This document shows positions 1-6,186 of a DNA stretch of 6,952 nucleotides, piece after piece. Source of the DNA: Actinomycetota bacterium. Lineage in GTDB: Bacteria > Actinomycetota > UBA4738 > G016210805. The first letter of the stretch is position 1. Every line of letters starts with the position of its first letter. The stretch is from positions 1 to 6,952 of the forward strand of contig JACQTL010000091.1 in the NCBI GenBank assembly GCA_016210805.1, in the 5' to 3' direction. The notes under the pieces are model-generated. The model searched no databases, was not told where the DNA came from, and was given only the letters and a program-made list of their open reading frames with translations. The position numbers and the translations under genes were made by a program.

Positions 1-345
1 CGGGTGTTCTACACCGGGGCCTACAAGCCCCCCCGGGAGTTCAACTGGGTGGTCGGGGTGATCCTCTTGTTCCTCACGCTGGGCCTGTCGTTCACCGGCT
101 ACCTGCTGCCCTGGGACCAGCTGGCCTTCTGGGCCGTGACGATCGCCGAGGGGATCTCGGGCAACTCCCCGCTGATCTCGTCCCAGGCCAAGTTCATCCT
201 CCTGGGAGGGGTGGAGGTCGGGCCCAACACGCTGCTCCGGTGGTACGTGCTGCACGTCCTGGCGTTGCCCTTCGTACTGGTGCTGTTCCTGGCGGTCCAC
301 TTCTGGCGGATCCGCAAGGACGGCGGGATCTCCGGTCCCCTGTAG
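1..345 (+). CDS. qcrB: Cytochrome b N-terminal (b6-like) subunit of a bc-type quinol:cytochrome c oxidoreductase, 3' part only
   Basis: This is the last 114 codons of a cytochrome b N-terminal domain; the frame is open to the window edge, so the start and the first two heme ligands lie outside. Seen: a hydrophobic helix (about codons 17-38) ending in GYLLPWDQL (bases 97-123), the conserved loop near the quinol-oxidation site; then a final helix carrying two His at bases 253-255 and 298-300. These are the second ligands of the two b hemes. Their spacing is H-x14-H, as in cytochrome b6 and its bacterial split homologues, rather than the x13 of mitochondrial-type cytochrome b. The protein stops right after this helix (RIRKDGGISGPL), so the C-terminal half is a separate gene, 21 nt downstream. 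In the complex it would pass electrons from (mena)quinol across the membrane. The symbol follows Bacillus usage; petB-like would be equally fair. Family is near certain; physiological partners are inferred. Confidence 0.93.
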   Translation, partial: RVFYTGAYKPPREFNWVVGVILLFLTLGLSFTGYLLPWDQLAFWAVTIAEGISGNSPLISSQAKFILLGGVEVGPNTLLRWYVLHVLALPFVLVLFLAVHFWRIRKDGGISGPL

Positions 346-366
346 GCGATAGGGTGTGAGGTAGGG

Positions 367-1215
367 ATGTCCACGCGCGAAGAGACCCCCCTCGACCAGC
401 CGACGTTCGACCGGGTCCTTGCGGAGGAGCTGGCCAAGGGGACCAGCCAGCGGGTGGCGGAGGGCCGGGCCCGGTCCGCCGCGGTCCGGGCCTACCGGAA
501 GGAGCACGGGGAGCCCGAGCGGGCCGCGAAGCCGGCGGCCGAGCGCGAGCACGCCGCCGCTCCGGCCGGAGCGGCCACAGCGGCCACCCCCGCGGCTCCC
601 GCGGCCGCGGCGGCGCCCGTGGCCGCCGGGGTCCCGGCCCCCACCGTGGCCGCGCCGTCGGCGGCCGTCCGCACCGCCCCCCCGCCCACCGGAGCCGTGC
701 CCAGCCCCAAGCCCGGAGCTCCCGACAAGCACCGGCTCCTGGCCCTGGTCGCGCCGGAGGGGATCCAGCGGGTGGAGCGCGAGCAGGGGGACCGCATCAA
801 CACCTGGCCGCACCTCATGATCGAGGAGTTCATCTCGCTGCTCGTGATGTCGGCCGGGCTCATCATCTTCTCCACGTTCGTGAACGCCCCGCTCCGGGAG
901 CTGGCCAACCCGAACCTGACCCCCAACCCCTCGAAGGCGCCGTGGTACTTCCTGGGCCTCCAGGAGCTGCTCCGGTACTTCCACGCCATGGTGGCCGGGG
1001 TGCTCATCCCCACGTTCATCCTGGTGGGCCTGGCCGCGGTCCCCTACATCGACCGGAACCCCAGCACCAAGCCCGGCGACCGCAAGCTCGCCATCACCCT
1101 GTTCACGATGCTGATGATGTTCGGCGCCATCCTGACCATGATCGGGGCGTTCTTCCGGGGCCCGGGGTTCAACTGGGTGTGGCCCTGGGGTGACGGGATC
1201 TTCTTCGAGCTATGA
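367..1215 (+). CDS. Cytochrome b C-terminal domain (subunit IV-like) protein with long Ala/Pro-rich N-terminal extension
   Basis: A 282-residue protein that completes the split cytochrome b. Three membrane helices are visible at about 152-172, 204-226 and 240-263, matching helices E-G of b6f subunit IV. Residues 191-194 read APWY followed by FLGLQELL, the position of the PEWY quinol-oxidation motif, so the usual Glu is replaced by Pro. The C-terminus is FRGPGFNWVWPW plus a short tail. The first 120 residues are unusual: a charged, probably helical stretch (about 13-52, with LAEELAKG and AEGRARS) followed by an Ala/Pro linker (about 61-119). Subunit IV is normally about 160 residues, so this is a large extension, presumably cytosolic. 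The ATG is preceded by GAGG at 358-361 (5-nt spacing), which supports the full-length start. The stop overlaps the Rieske start by 4 nt (ATGA). Family identity is secure; the role of the extension is unknown. Confidence 0.93.
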   Translation: MSTREETPLDQPTFDRVLAEELAKGTSQRVAEGRARSAAVRAYRKEHGEPERAAKPAAEREHAAAPAGAATAATPAAPAAAAAPVAAGVPAPTVAAPSAAVRTAPPPTGAVPSPKPGAPDKHRLLALVAPEGIQRVEREQGDRINTWPHLMIEEFISLLVMSAGLIIFSTFVNAPLRELANPNLTPNPSKAPWYFLGLQELLRYFHAMVAGVLIPTFILVGLAAVPYIDRNPSTKPGDRKLAITLFTMLMMFGAILTMIGAFFRGPGFNWVWPWGDGIFFEL

Positions 1216-1961
1216 CGGCGACCCTGGCCATCTCGTCTTCGGTGATCGCGGTCATCGTCGTGGTCCTGGTCCTCGACCTGTTCGCCGTTGTGCTGGCCTT
1301 CTCGTTCATCAGGGCTCGCCGGGCCCAGGGCGCGGTGTCCCGGGCGGCGGCCGGCCTCCCGGCCCGGGTGGCCGAGGAGCCCGCCAGGAAGGGCCCCAAG
1401 CCCGTGACCCGGCGGGAGTTCTTCCGCCAGTCGATGGTGGCCTCGTTCATGCTGTTCCTGGCCCAGTTCGGGGGGGCCAGCATCGCGTTCCTGTGGCCCA
1501 ACCTGAAGGGCGGGTTCGGATCGGTGATCAACGCCGGGACGCTCTCGGACATCCGCAACCAGATCCGGTCGAGCAGCGAGCCCTTCTACTTCGGGGCCGG
1601 CCGGTTCTACATCGTGCCCTACGACGGGTCCGGGGTGGACGAGGCCACCGGCGCCGACTACGAGACCGACGGCGTGGTGGCCCAGGGCCTCATGACCCTC
1701 TACCAGAAGTGCGTGCACCTGGGGTGCCGGGTGCCGTTCTGCAAGCAGTCCCAGTGGTTCGAGTGCCCGTGCCACGGCTCGAAGTACAACAGGGCCGGCG
1801 AGTACGAGCTCGGCCCGGCCCCCCGGGGGATGGACCGCTTCCGGATCAGCGTCGACGGCGACACGGTGCTCGTGGACACCTCCGAGATCATCGTGGGACC
1901 GGTCCGGGGCACCGACACCACCGGCCAGTCGCCCGAGGGACCGTTCTGCGTCGGCGGCTGA
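1212..1961 (+). CDS. qcrA: Rieske 2Fe-2S subunit of the bc complex, Tat-motif, two N-terminal membrane helices
   Basis: A 249-residue Rieske protein carrying electrons from quinol to the cytochrome c subunit on the outer face of the membrane. Box 1 is CVHLGC (167-172) and box 2 is CPCHGS (185-190). By family rule Cys167, His169, Cys185 and His188 bind the cluster, and Cys172-Cys187 form the stabilising disulfide. GPAPRGMDRF (201-210) is the usual Rieske follow-on. An additional Cys177 sits between the boxes. The N-terminus has a hydrophobic helix (about 8-33), a basic stretch (RARRAQG), then TRREFFRQ (66-73) followed by a second helix (about 75-96). TRREFF fits the twin-arginine pattern, so the folded cluster domain is probably exported by Tat after an earlier Sec-inserted helix, as reported for actinobacterial Rieske proteins. 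Those have three helices; only two are seen here. The start overlaps the upstream stop (ATGA) with no strong Shine-Dalgarno, so translational coupling is likely. Confidence 0.95.
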   Translation: MTATLAISSSVIAVIVVVLVLDLFAVVLAFSFIRARRAQGAVSRAAAGLPARVAEEPARKGPKPVTRREFFRQSMVASFMLFLAQFGGASIAFLWPNLKGGFGSVINAGTLSDIRNQIRSSSEPFYFGAGRFYIVPYDGSGVDEATGADYETDGVVAQGLMTLYQKCVHLGCRVPFCKQSQWFECPCHGSKYNRAGEYELGPAPRGMDRFRISVDGDTVLVDTSEIIVGPVRGTDTTGQSPEGPFCVGG

Positions 1962-1976
1962 CGTGCGCGGGGTGAC

Positions 1977-1980
1977 GAGG
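1977..1980 (+). promoter_or_regulatory. Shine-Dalgarno GAGG that decides the cytochrome c start
   Basis: GAGG lies 8 nt before ATG 1989 and 5 nt before GTG 1986. The upstream in-frame GTG at 1980 overlaps the last base of this site and has no usable site of its own, so ATG 1989 is preferred. Confidence 0.55.
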
Positions 1981-1988
1981 TGGCGGTG

Positions 1989-2690
1989 ATGCCGGCGCTC
2001 GCCCTGTCGCCCACGTCGGCGATCATGCTGGCCCTCGGGGGGGTGGCCCTGCTCGTCGCGGGGGTCGCCGCGCTGATCTACAGCCGGCGGAGGCCTCCGG
2101 ACGTTCCGGACATCCCTCCGGCCATGCAGCCCGGGCCCTCCGACGCCGACCTGGAGAAGCCGGCCCTGGAGAGGCTCCAGGGCTGGGGGGTCCTGCTCGT
2201 CGTCTTCTTCGTCATCTGGCTCCCCCTGGTGTGGCTGCTCGAGCCCGGCACCAACGTCGAAGACGAGCGCGAGCTGATCGAGCAGAGCGTCGAGCGGGGC
2301 GAGCGGGCCATCGAGCTGTTCAGCGAGGAGAACCCGGGCGGGGTGGGCTGCGTCCAGTGCCACGGCCCCGGCCTGGCCGGAGGGCAGAACCTGTTCCAGG
2401 GGAACGTGGTGCCCGTGCCGTCCCTCACCAACGTGTGCGCCCGGCTCACCCAGGACCAGATCCGGCAGACGATCGAGGAGGGCCGGCCGAACACCGACAT
2501 GCCCTCGTGGTCGATCAGGCTCGCCGGCAGCCTCAACAACCAGCAGATCGACGAGATCATGGCCTACATCGTGGCCATCAACCTGGACAACGTCCCCGCC
2601 GAGCAGAACAAGTGCCTGGACCCGGAGGCCGGGGAGACCCCGGAGGGCGAGGAGTCGCCCACCACGGCGGCCACCGAGGAGGCATCGTGA
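1989..2690 (+). CDS. Membrane-anchored mono-heme cytochrome c of the bc complex
   Basis: A 233-residue protein from ATG 1989 (three residues longer if GTG 1980 is used). Two hydrophobic segments, about 11-31 and 65-84, are separated by a segment starting with RRR (33-35). Positive-inside logic therefore gives N-out, a cytosolic loop, then an extracytoplasmic cytochrome domain. That domain has a single heme c site CVQCHG (121-126) and a probable axial Met171 in NTDMPSW, the class I arrangement. Two further cysteines (Cys150 in NVCARL, Cys209 in NKCLD) flank the Met region and could form a disulfide. The tail (after about 210) is acidic and Thr/Ser/Pro-rich and looks disordered. It would accept electrons from the Rieske protein and pass them towards a terminal oxidase. 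It differs from the di-heme QcrC of Streptomyces and Mycobacterium. The stop overlaps the next start (GTGA). Heme assignment is firm; its place in the complex is inferred from the operon. Confidence 0.93.
   Translation: MPALALSPTSAIMLALGGVALLVAGVAALIYSRRRPPDVPDIPPAMQPGPSDADLEKPALERLQGWGVLLVVFFVIWLPLVWLLEPGTNVEDERELIEQSVERGERAIELFSEENPGGVGCVQCHGPGLAGGQNLFQGNVVPVPSLTNVCARLTQDQIRQTIEEGRPNTDMPSWSIRLAGSLNNQQIDEIMAYIVAINLDNVPAEQNKCLDPEAGETPEGEESPTTAATEEAS
2676..2682 (+). promoter_or_regulatory. Shine-Dalgarno GAGGAGG for the 263-residue membrane protein
   Basis: A strong GAGGAGG lies inside the end of the cytochrome c gene, 4 nt before GTG 2687. It fixes the start of the next gene, whose open frame extends much further upstream without any comparable site. 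Confidence 0.6.
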
Positions 2691-3478
2691 GCGAGCCCCT
2701 CGTCGCCATCACCGTGAATGGCCCCGTGTTCCTGAAGGGCGTCCTCGTCGTGGTGATGGCGTTCGTCCTTTTCGTGGGGAGCGTCTACCTGCTGCTCGCC
2801 GCGGTGTTCGGGGTCCGCATGGGGTACCTGGTCATGGCCGTGGCCCTGTTCGGGTGGATGCTCCTCCTCTCGGCGATGTGGACGTTCGGGGCGCCGGGGA
2901 CCCTGAAGAACATCGGACCCCGGCCCACCGGACCGGGGGCCGGCGCGGAGCCCCACTGGCAGCCGATCGGGTTCGGGGTGGAGGTGGCGTCCCCGCAGTT
3001 CCCCGTGGTCGACGAGTACCCCGGGGAACCCTGGCGCGAGCCGGTGGGGGGGATGCTGAAGTCGGTGGAGCCGGCCACCACGGCGATCCAGGAGTTCCTG
3101 GCCGAGCGGGCCAACGAGGAGCTGGGCATCGAGGTGGCGCGGCACATCCCCGAGATCGCGGGGGGCGGCCCGCCCCAGGAGTTCGCCGAGGGGCAGGAGC
3201 CGATCCAGCCCACCCAGTTCGTGGTCCAGGACCTCAGGTTCGCGACGTCGGGGAAGACCTCGCTCGTGGCGGCTCGGGCCTTCTTCGAGGACGGCGGGCC
3301 GGTGGTCACGGTGTTCGCCCACCACGATCCCGGGAACGTCCCCGCCTTCTCGTGGGCCTTCCTGATCGCGTCGATCATCGGCCTGGCCGTCCACCTGCCG
3401 TTCCTGGACCGGGCCGAGCGTAAGCGCCGGGACGTGCTGACCGGGGGGACGGCCCCCGAGTGGCTCGGGCCGGCCTAG
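2687..3478 (+). CDS. Unrecognised three-helix membrane protein in the bc-complex operon
   Basis: I do not recognise this 263-residue protein. The GTG start at 2687 is chosen for its strong Shine-Dalgarno and the GTGA overlap with the cytochrome c stop. Hydrophobic helices lie at about 15-41 and 44-66, then a soluble domain of about 150 residues, then a third helix at about 218-240 and a basic tail starting DRAERKRR. Charge distribution suggests N-out, soluble domain outside, C-terminus inside. The soluble part has Pro/Gly-rich stretches (77-120), an acidic segment (IQEFLAERANEELGIEV, 134-150) and ends in FAHHDPGN (210-217). There is no CxxCH heme motif, no CxxxC copper site and no Rieske box. 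Its fixed position directly behind the bc subunits suggests an accessory subunit or an assembly factor; that is inference only. Coding is supported by operon position, start signals and coherent membrane topology. Confidence 0.85.
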   Translation: MSEPLVAITVNGPVFLKGVLVVVMAFVLFVGSVYLLLAAVFGVRMGYLVMAVALFGWMLLLSAMWTFGAPGTLKNIGPRPTGPGAGAEPHWQPIGFGVEVASPQFPVVDEYPGEPWREPVGGMLKSVEPATTAIQEFLAERANEELGIEVARHIPEIAGGGPPQEFAEGQEPIQPTQFVVQDLRFATSGKTSLVAARAFFEDGGPVVTVFAHHDPGNVPAFSWAFLIASIIGLAVHLPFLDRAERKRRDVLTGGTAPEWLGPA

Positions 3479-3492
3479 GGAGGGAGAGGAAG

Positions 3493-3603
3493 ATGGGGAT
3501 GCTCGCCGTCGGGCTGCTGGAGGAGGGTGGGGTGCAGTTCATCCTCTTCGGGGTGATGGTCATCGCCATCTTCGTGGCCCTCTTCGTGACGATCGCGAAG
3601 TAG
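3493..3603 (+). CDS. 36-residue single-helix membrane miniprotein at the end of the bc operon
   Basis: A small ORF of 36 codons that begins MGMLAVGLLEEGG and has one hydrophobic helix at about 14-34, ending TIAK. It starts 14 nt after the preceding stop and has a purine-rich Shine-Dalgarno (GGGAGAGG at 3482-3489) 3 nt before ATG 3493, with its GGGAG portion (3482-3486) 6 nt away. Acidic residues precede the helix and a Lys follows it, which suggests N-out, C-in. Single-helix proteins of this size are known as peripheral subunits of b6f (PetG, PetL, PetM, PetN) and of some oxidases, but I see no specific similarity to any of them. The operon position, good ribosome site and clean helix argue for a real gene; automatic annotation could miss it because of its length. 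Confidence 0.6.
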   Translation: MGMLAVGLLEEGGVQFILFGVMVIAIFVALFVTIAK

Positions 3604-3610
3604 GCGCCCC

Positions 3611-4888
3611 TCACCAGCGAGAGGCGGCCGCAGCGGCGGCTCCGACCACGAGGTCCACCTCGGCGTCGCCGTGCGCCGCCGAAAGGAACCAGCCCTCGTA
3701 GCCGGAGGGAGGGAGGTACACCCCGGAGGCCAGCATCCCGTGGAACAGCTCCGCGTACCGGGCGTGGTCGGCGGCCCGGGCCGAGGCGTAGTCGGTGACG
3801 GGCCCCTCCGAGAAGAAGAGCGACAGGAGCGTCCCCTCCCGGTTCATCACGTGGGGGACCCCGCGGGCCTCCAGGACGTCGGCCACCCCGTCGGCCACCG
3901 AGACGGCGGCGCGCTCGAGGGCCGGGTACGGGTCCTCCCTGCCGATCAGGTCCAGGGCGGCGAGCCCGGCCGCCACGGCCACCGGGTTCCCGGAGAGGGT
4001 GCCGGCCTGGTAGACGGGGCCCTCGGGAGCGAGGAGGTCCATGACGTCGGCCCTCCCCCCGAACGCGGCCAGGGGGAAACCCCCTCCCAGGACCTTGCCC
4101 AGGCAGGTCAGGTCGGGACGGAGGCCGAAGCGCTCCTGGGCCCCGCCCGGTCCCAGGCGGAACCCGGTGACCACCTCGTCGAGCACGAGGAGCGACCCGT
4201 GGCGGTCGCAGAGCTCCCGGAGCTCCTCCAGGAACCCGGGCGCCGGCGGGACGACCCCCATGTTGGCCGCCACCGGCTCGACGATCGCGCAGGCGATCAG
4301 CTCCCCCCGGGCCTCGAAGACCGACCGGACGGCCTCCCGGTCGTTGTACCGGACGACGAACGTGTCCCGGGCGGCGCCCTCCGTGACGCCCGGCGAGTCC
4401 GGGAGGCCCAGGGTGGCCACCCCGGAGCCCGCCGTGGCCAGGAGCGCGTCGCTGTGCCCGTGGTAGCAGCCGGCGAACTTCACCACCCCCGACCGGCCGG
4501 TGAACCCCCGGGCCAGCCGGATCGCCGACATGGTGGCCTCGGTCCCCGAGGAGACCAGCCGGACCCGCTCCACCGAGGGGACCATCTCCACGACCCGCTC
4601 GGCCAGCTCCACCTCGGCCTCGGTGGGCGCCCCGAAGCTGGTTCCCCGCCGGGCCGCCGCGACGGCCGCCGCGACGATCTCCTCACGGGCATGACCGAAA
4701 AGCAGCGCCCCCCAGGACTGCACGAGGTCGACGACCCGGGTCCCGTCGGCGTCGACCAGGTACGCCCCCCGGCCCTCGGCCACGAACCGGGGGGTCCCCC
4801 CGACCGACCGGAACGCCCGGACCGGTGAGTTCACGCCGCCGGGGACGACCCGCCGGGCCCGGTCGAACAGCTCCCCCGAGCGGCTCAT
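3611..4888 (-). CDS. hemL: Glutamate-1-semialdehyde 2,1-aminomutase
   Basis: A 425-residue PLP enzyme that isomerises glutamate-1-semialdehyde to 5-aminolevulinate, the second step of the C5 pathway to heme, in the cytosol. Full family length. Seen: N-terminal PGGVNSPVRAF (16-26), the phosphate-contacting SSGTEATM (113-120), CYHGHSD (141-147), the PLP-ring Asp237 in LVLDEVVTGFR, the Schiff-base Lys265 in CLGKVLGGGFP, and AGTLSGNP (295-302). The C-terminus ends in an Ala-rich stretch. The ATG at 4888 has GGAG on the minus strand (4898-4901) 9 nt upstream, and the gene begins 20 nt after the hemA stop, so the two are one operon. The hemB, hemC and hemD genes that commonly lie between hemA and hemL in Actinomycetota are not here. 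The stop faces the bc operon with only 7 nt between. All key residues are intact, so it is expected to be active. Confidence 0.98.
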   Translation of the reverse strand: MSRSGELFDRARRVVPGGVNSPVRAFRSVGGTPRFVAEGRGAYLVDADGTRVVDLVQSWGALLFGHAREEIVAAAVAAARRGTSFGAPTEAEVELAERVVEMVPSVERVRLVSSGTEATMSAIRLARGFTGRSGVVKFAGCYHGHSDALLATAGSGVATLGLPDSPGVTEGAARDTFVVRYNDREAVRSVFEARGELIACAIVEPVAANMGVVPPAPGFLEELRELCDRHGSLLVLDEVVTGFRLGPGGAQERFGLRPDLTCLGKVLGGGFPLAAFGGRADVMDLLAPEGPVYQAGTLSGNPVAVAAGLAALDLIGREDPYPALERAAVSVADGVADVLEARGVPHVMNREGTLLSLFFSEGPVTDYASARAADHARYAELFHGMLASGVYLPPSGYEGWFLSAAHGDAEVDLVVGAAAAAASRW

Positions 4889-4908
4889 GGAGGCGGGCTC
4901 CCGGGCTC

Positions 4909-6171
4909 TCAGGGGCCGCCGGGCGGCTCGATCCCGAACAGCTCGGCCAGCAGCCGGGCCCGGGGGTCGCCGGGGTCCGAGATCCGCTTCGCCCCGGCCA
5001 CGGGGTGGTGCAGGAGCTTGGCCACGATGGCCTCGGTGAGCTGTTCCACGGCCTCCCGCTCCTTCTCCGACAGGGAGGCGAGCCTCCGGGCGGCCCGGCG
5101 GAGCTCGGCCTCCCGGACCCTGTCTCCCTCCTCGAGCAGGGCCCTGATCAGGGGAGCCATGCGGACCCCGCGCCGCCAGTCGGCGAACCGGGCCACCTCC
5201 CGGCCCACGATCTCCCGGACCGCCCCGACCTCCTCGACGTCCTCCGCAGGGACGACGGCCCGGAGGTCGTCGATGTCGGCCAGGGCCACGCCCGGGAGCG
5301 CGGCGACGTCGGGGTCGACGTCCCGGGGGACCGCCAGGTCGAGGAGGAACATGGGCCGGCCCGCCCGGGAGGCCATGGCCCGCCCGACGGTCTCCCGGTC
5401 CACCACGATCCCGGCGGCGCCCGTCGAGGACACGACCAGGTCGGCGCCGGACAGCGCCCGGTCCATCCGGTCGAGCGGGGCGGCGGTGGCGCCGGTCCGC
5501 CCGGCCAGGCGCTCCGCCCTGGACACGCTCCGGTTGACCACGGTGACGGGACCGACCCCCCTTCCCGCCAGGGCCCAGGCGGCGATCTCCGCCATGCCCC
5601 CCGCCCCCACGAGCACCACGTTCCGCCCCCGGAGGCCGTCGAGGTGGCGCTCGGCCAGGATGGCCCCCGCCTCCACGAAAGCGGCCGGGCTGGCCCCGAT
5701 CCGGGTCTCGGCCCGGGCCCGCCGCCCCACCCTGACCGCGTGCCGGAAGAGGTGGGTCAGGAGGGCCGACGGCGCCCCCTCCGCCTCGGCCAGGCGGAGG
5801 GCCCTGCGGACCTGGGAGAGGATCTGGGGCTCCCCCACCACCATGGAGTCGATCCCCGCCGCCACCGAGAACAGGTGCTCCGCGGCCTGGTCCTCGTAGT
5901 GCGAGTACAGGGGGTCGTCGATGGCCTCGGTGGGGACCTCCCGGGACTCGGCCAGGAACGCCTTCAGCTCGCGGAAGCCGGCGTGGTAGGCCTCCACCTC
6001 GGCGAAGACCTCCACGCGGTTGCAGGTCGACAGGACCACGGCGCCGCTCACCGCCGGGAGGGAGGCCAGGTGGTGGTACGCCTTGGGGAGGTCCTCGTCG
6101 GCGAAGGCGAGCCGCTCGAGGAGCTCGACCGAGGCCCTCCGGTAGCTGACCCCCAGCGCCAGGACCGCCAC
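4909..6171 (-). CDS. hemA: Glutamyl-tRNA reductase
   Basis: A 420-residue enzyme that reduces glutamyl-tRNA(Glu) with NADPH to glutamate-1-semialdehyde, the first committed step of heme synthesis; HemL takes the product directly. Seen: the catalytic Cys50 in STCNRVEVF; His99 in AAEHLFSVAAG, the conserved active-site His; the signature GIDSMVVGEPQILSQV (106-121); the NADPH-binding GAGGMAE (189-195); and a C-terminal helical dimerisation region (about 320-400, with EAIVAKLLHHP). The stretch after ETRIG (155-159) reads ASPAAFVEAG, different from the GAVSVS form of many proteobacterial enzymes; actinobacterial enzymes also vary here. The start is GTG 6171, 12 nt after the rex stop. A G-rich Shine-Dalgarno on the minus strand overlaps the rex stop codon. 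Family and function are certain; the exact start is probable because AVLALGVSY aligns with the usual N-terminus. Confidence 0.98.
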   Translation of the reverse strand: MAVLALGVSYRRASVELLERLAFADEDLPKAYHHLASLPAVSGAVVLSTCNRVEVFAEVEAYHAGFRELKAFLAESREVPTEAIDDPLYSHYEDQAAEHLFSVAAGIDSMVVGEPQILSQVRRALRLAEAEGAPSALLTHLFRHAVRVGRRARAETRIGASPAAFVEAGAILAERHLDGLRGRNVVLVGAGGMAEIAAWALAGRGVGPVTVVNRSVSRAERLAGRTGATAAPLDRMDRALSGADLVVSSTGAAGIVVDRETVGRAMASRAGRPMFLLDLAVPRDVDPDVAALPGVALADIDDLRAVVPAEDVEEVGAVREIVGREVARFADWRRGVRMAPLIRALLEEGDRVREAELRRAARRLASLSEKEREAVEQLTEAIVAKLLHHPVAGAKRISDPGDPRARLLAELFGIEPPGGP

Positions 6172-6177
6172 CCTACG

Positions 6178-6186
6178 CCCCCCTCA
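6178..6186 (-). promoter_or_regulatory. hemA Shine-Dalgarno overlapping the rex stop codon
   Basis: On the minus strand the rex stop runs straight into the ribosome site as TGAGGGGGG, with GAGG about 10 nt before the hemA GTG. Ribosomes terminating on rex are therefore positioned to start hemA, which suggests translational coupling between the redox sensor and the pathway enzyme. Confidence 0.5.

Noticed and set aside
541..720. GC-rich repeat-like stretch in the subunit IV-like gene
   Set aside because: It is a codon-biased Ala/Pro linker without a regular repeat unit; nothing to annotate as a DNA repeat.
1980..1988. GTG 1980 or GTG 1986 as the cytochrome c start
   Set aside because: GTG 1980 overlaps the only Shine-Dalgarno. 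GTG 1986 is possible at 5-nt spacing, but ATG 1989 has better spacing and codon; the difference is at most three residues.
1044..2363. A 439-codon open frame on the minus strand opposite the Rieske and cytochrome c genes
   Set aside because: Low-complexity, His/Asp/Arg-rich translation with no motifs, lying across genes with intact metal-binding motifs on the other strand; a GC shadow.
2231..2686. Upstream extension of the frame of the 263-residue membrane protein through the cytochrome c gene
   Set aside because: The extension is Arg/Pro/Gly-rich and out of frame with the cytochrome c it overlaps. The GAGGAGG site and GTGA junction place the start at 2687.
3627..3637. GCCG-CAG-CGGC inverted repeat as an operon terminator
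   Set aside because: A 4-bp stem with no T-run that encodes the Ala-rich end of HemL; too weak to call.
3671..4828. A 385-codon plus-strand open frame opposite hemL
   Set aside because: Composition is Gly/Pro/Arg/Asp/His-rich and it contradicts a complete hemL with all catalytic residues; a GC shadow.
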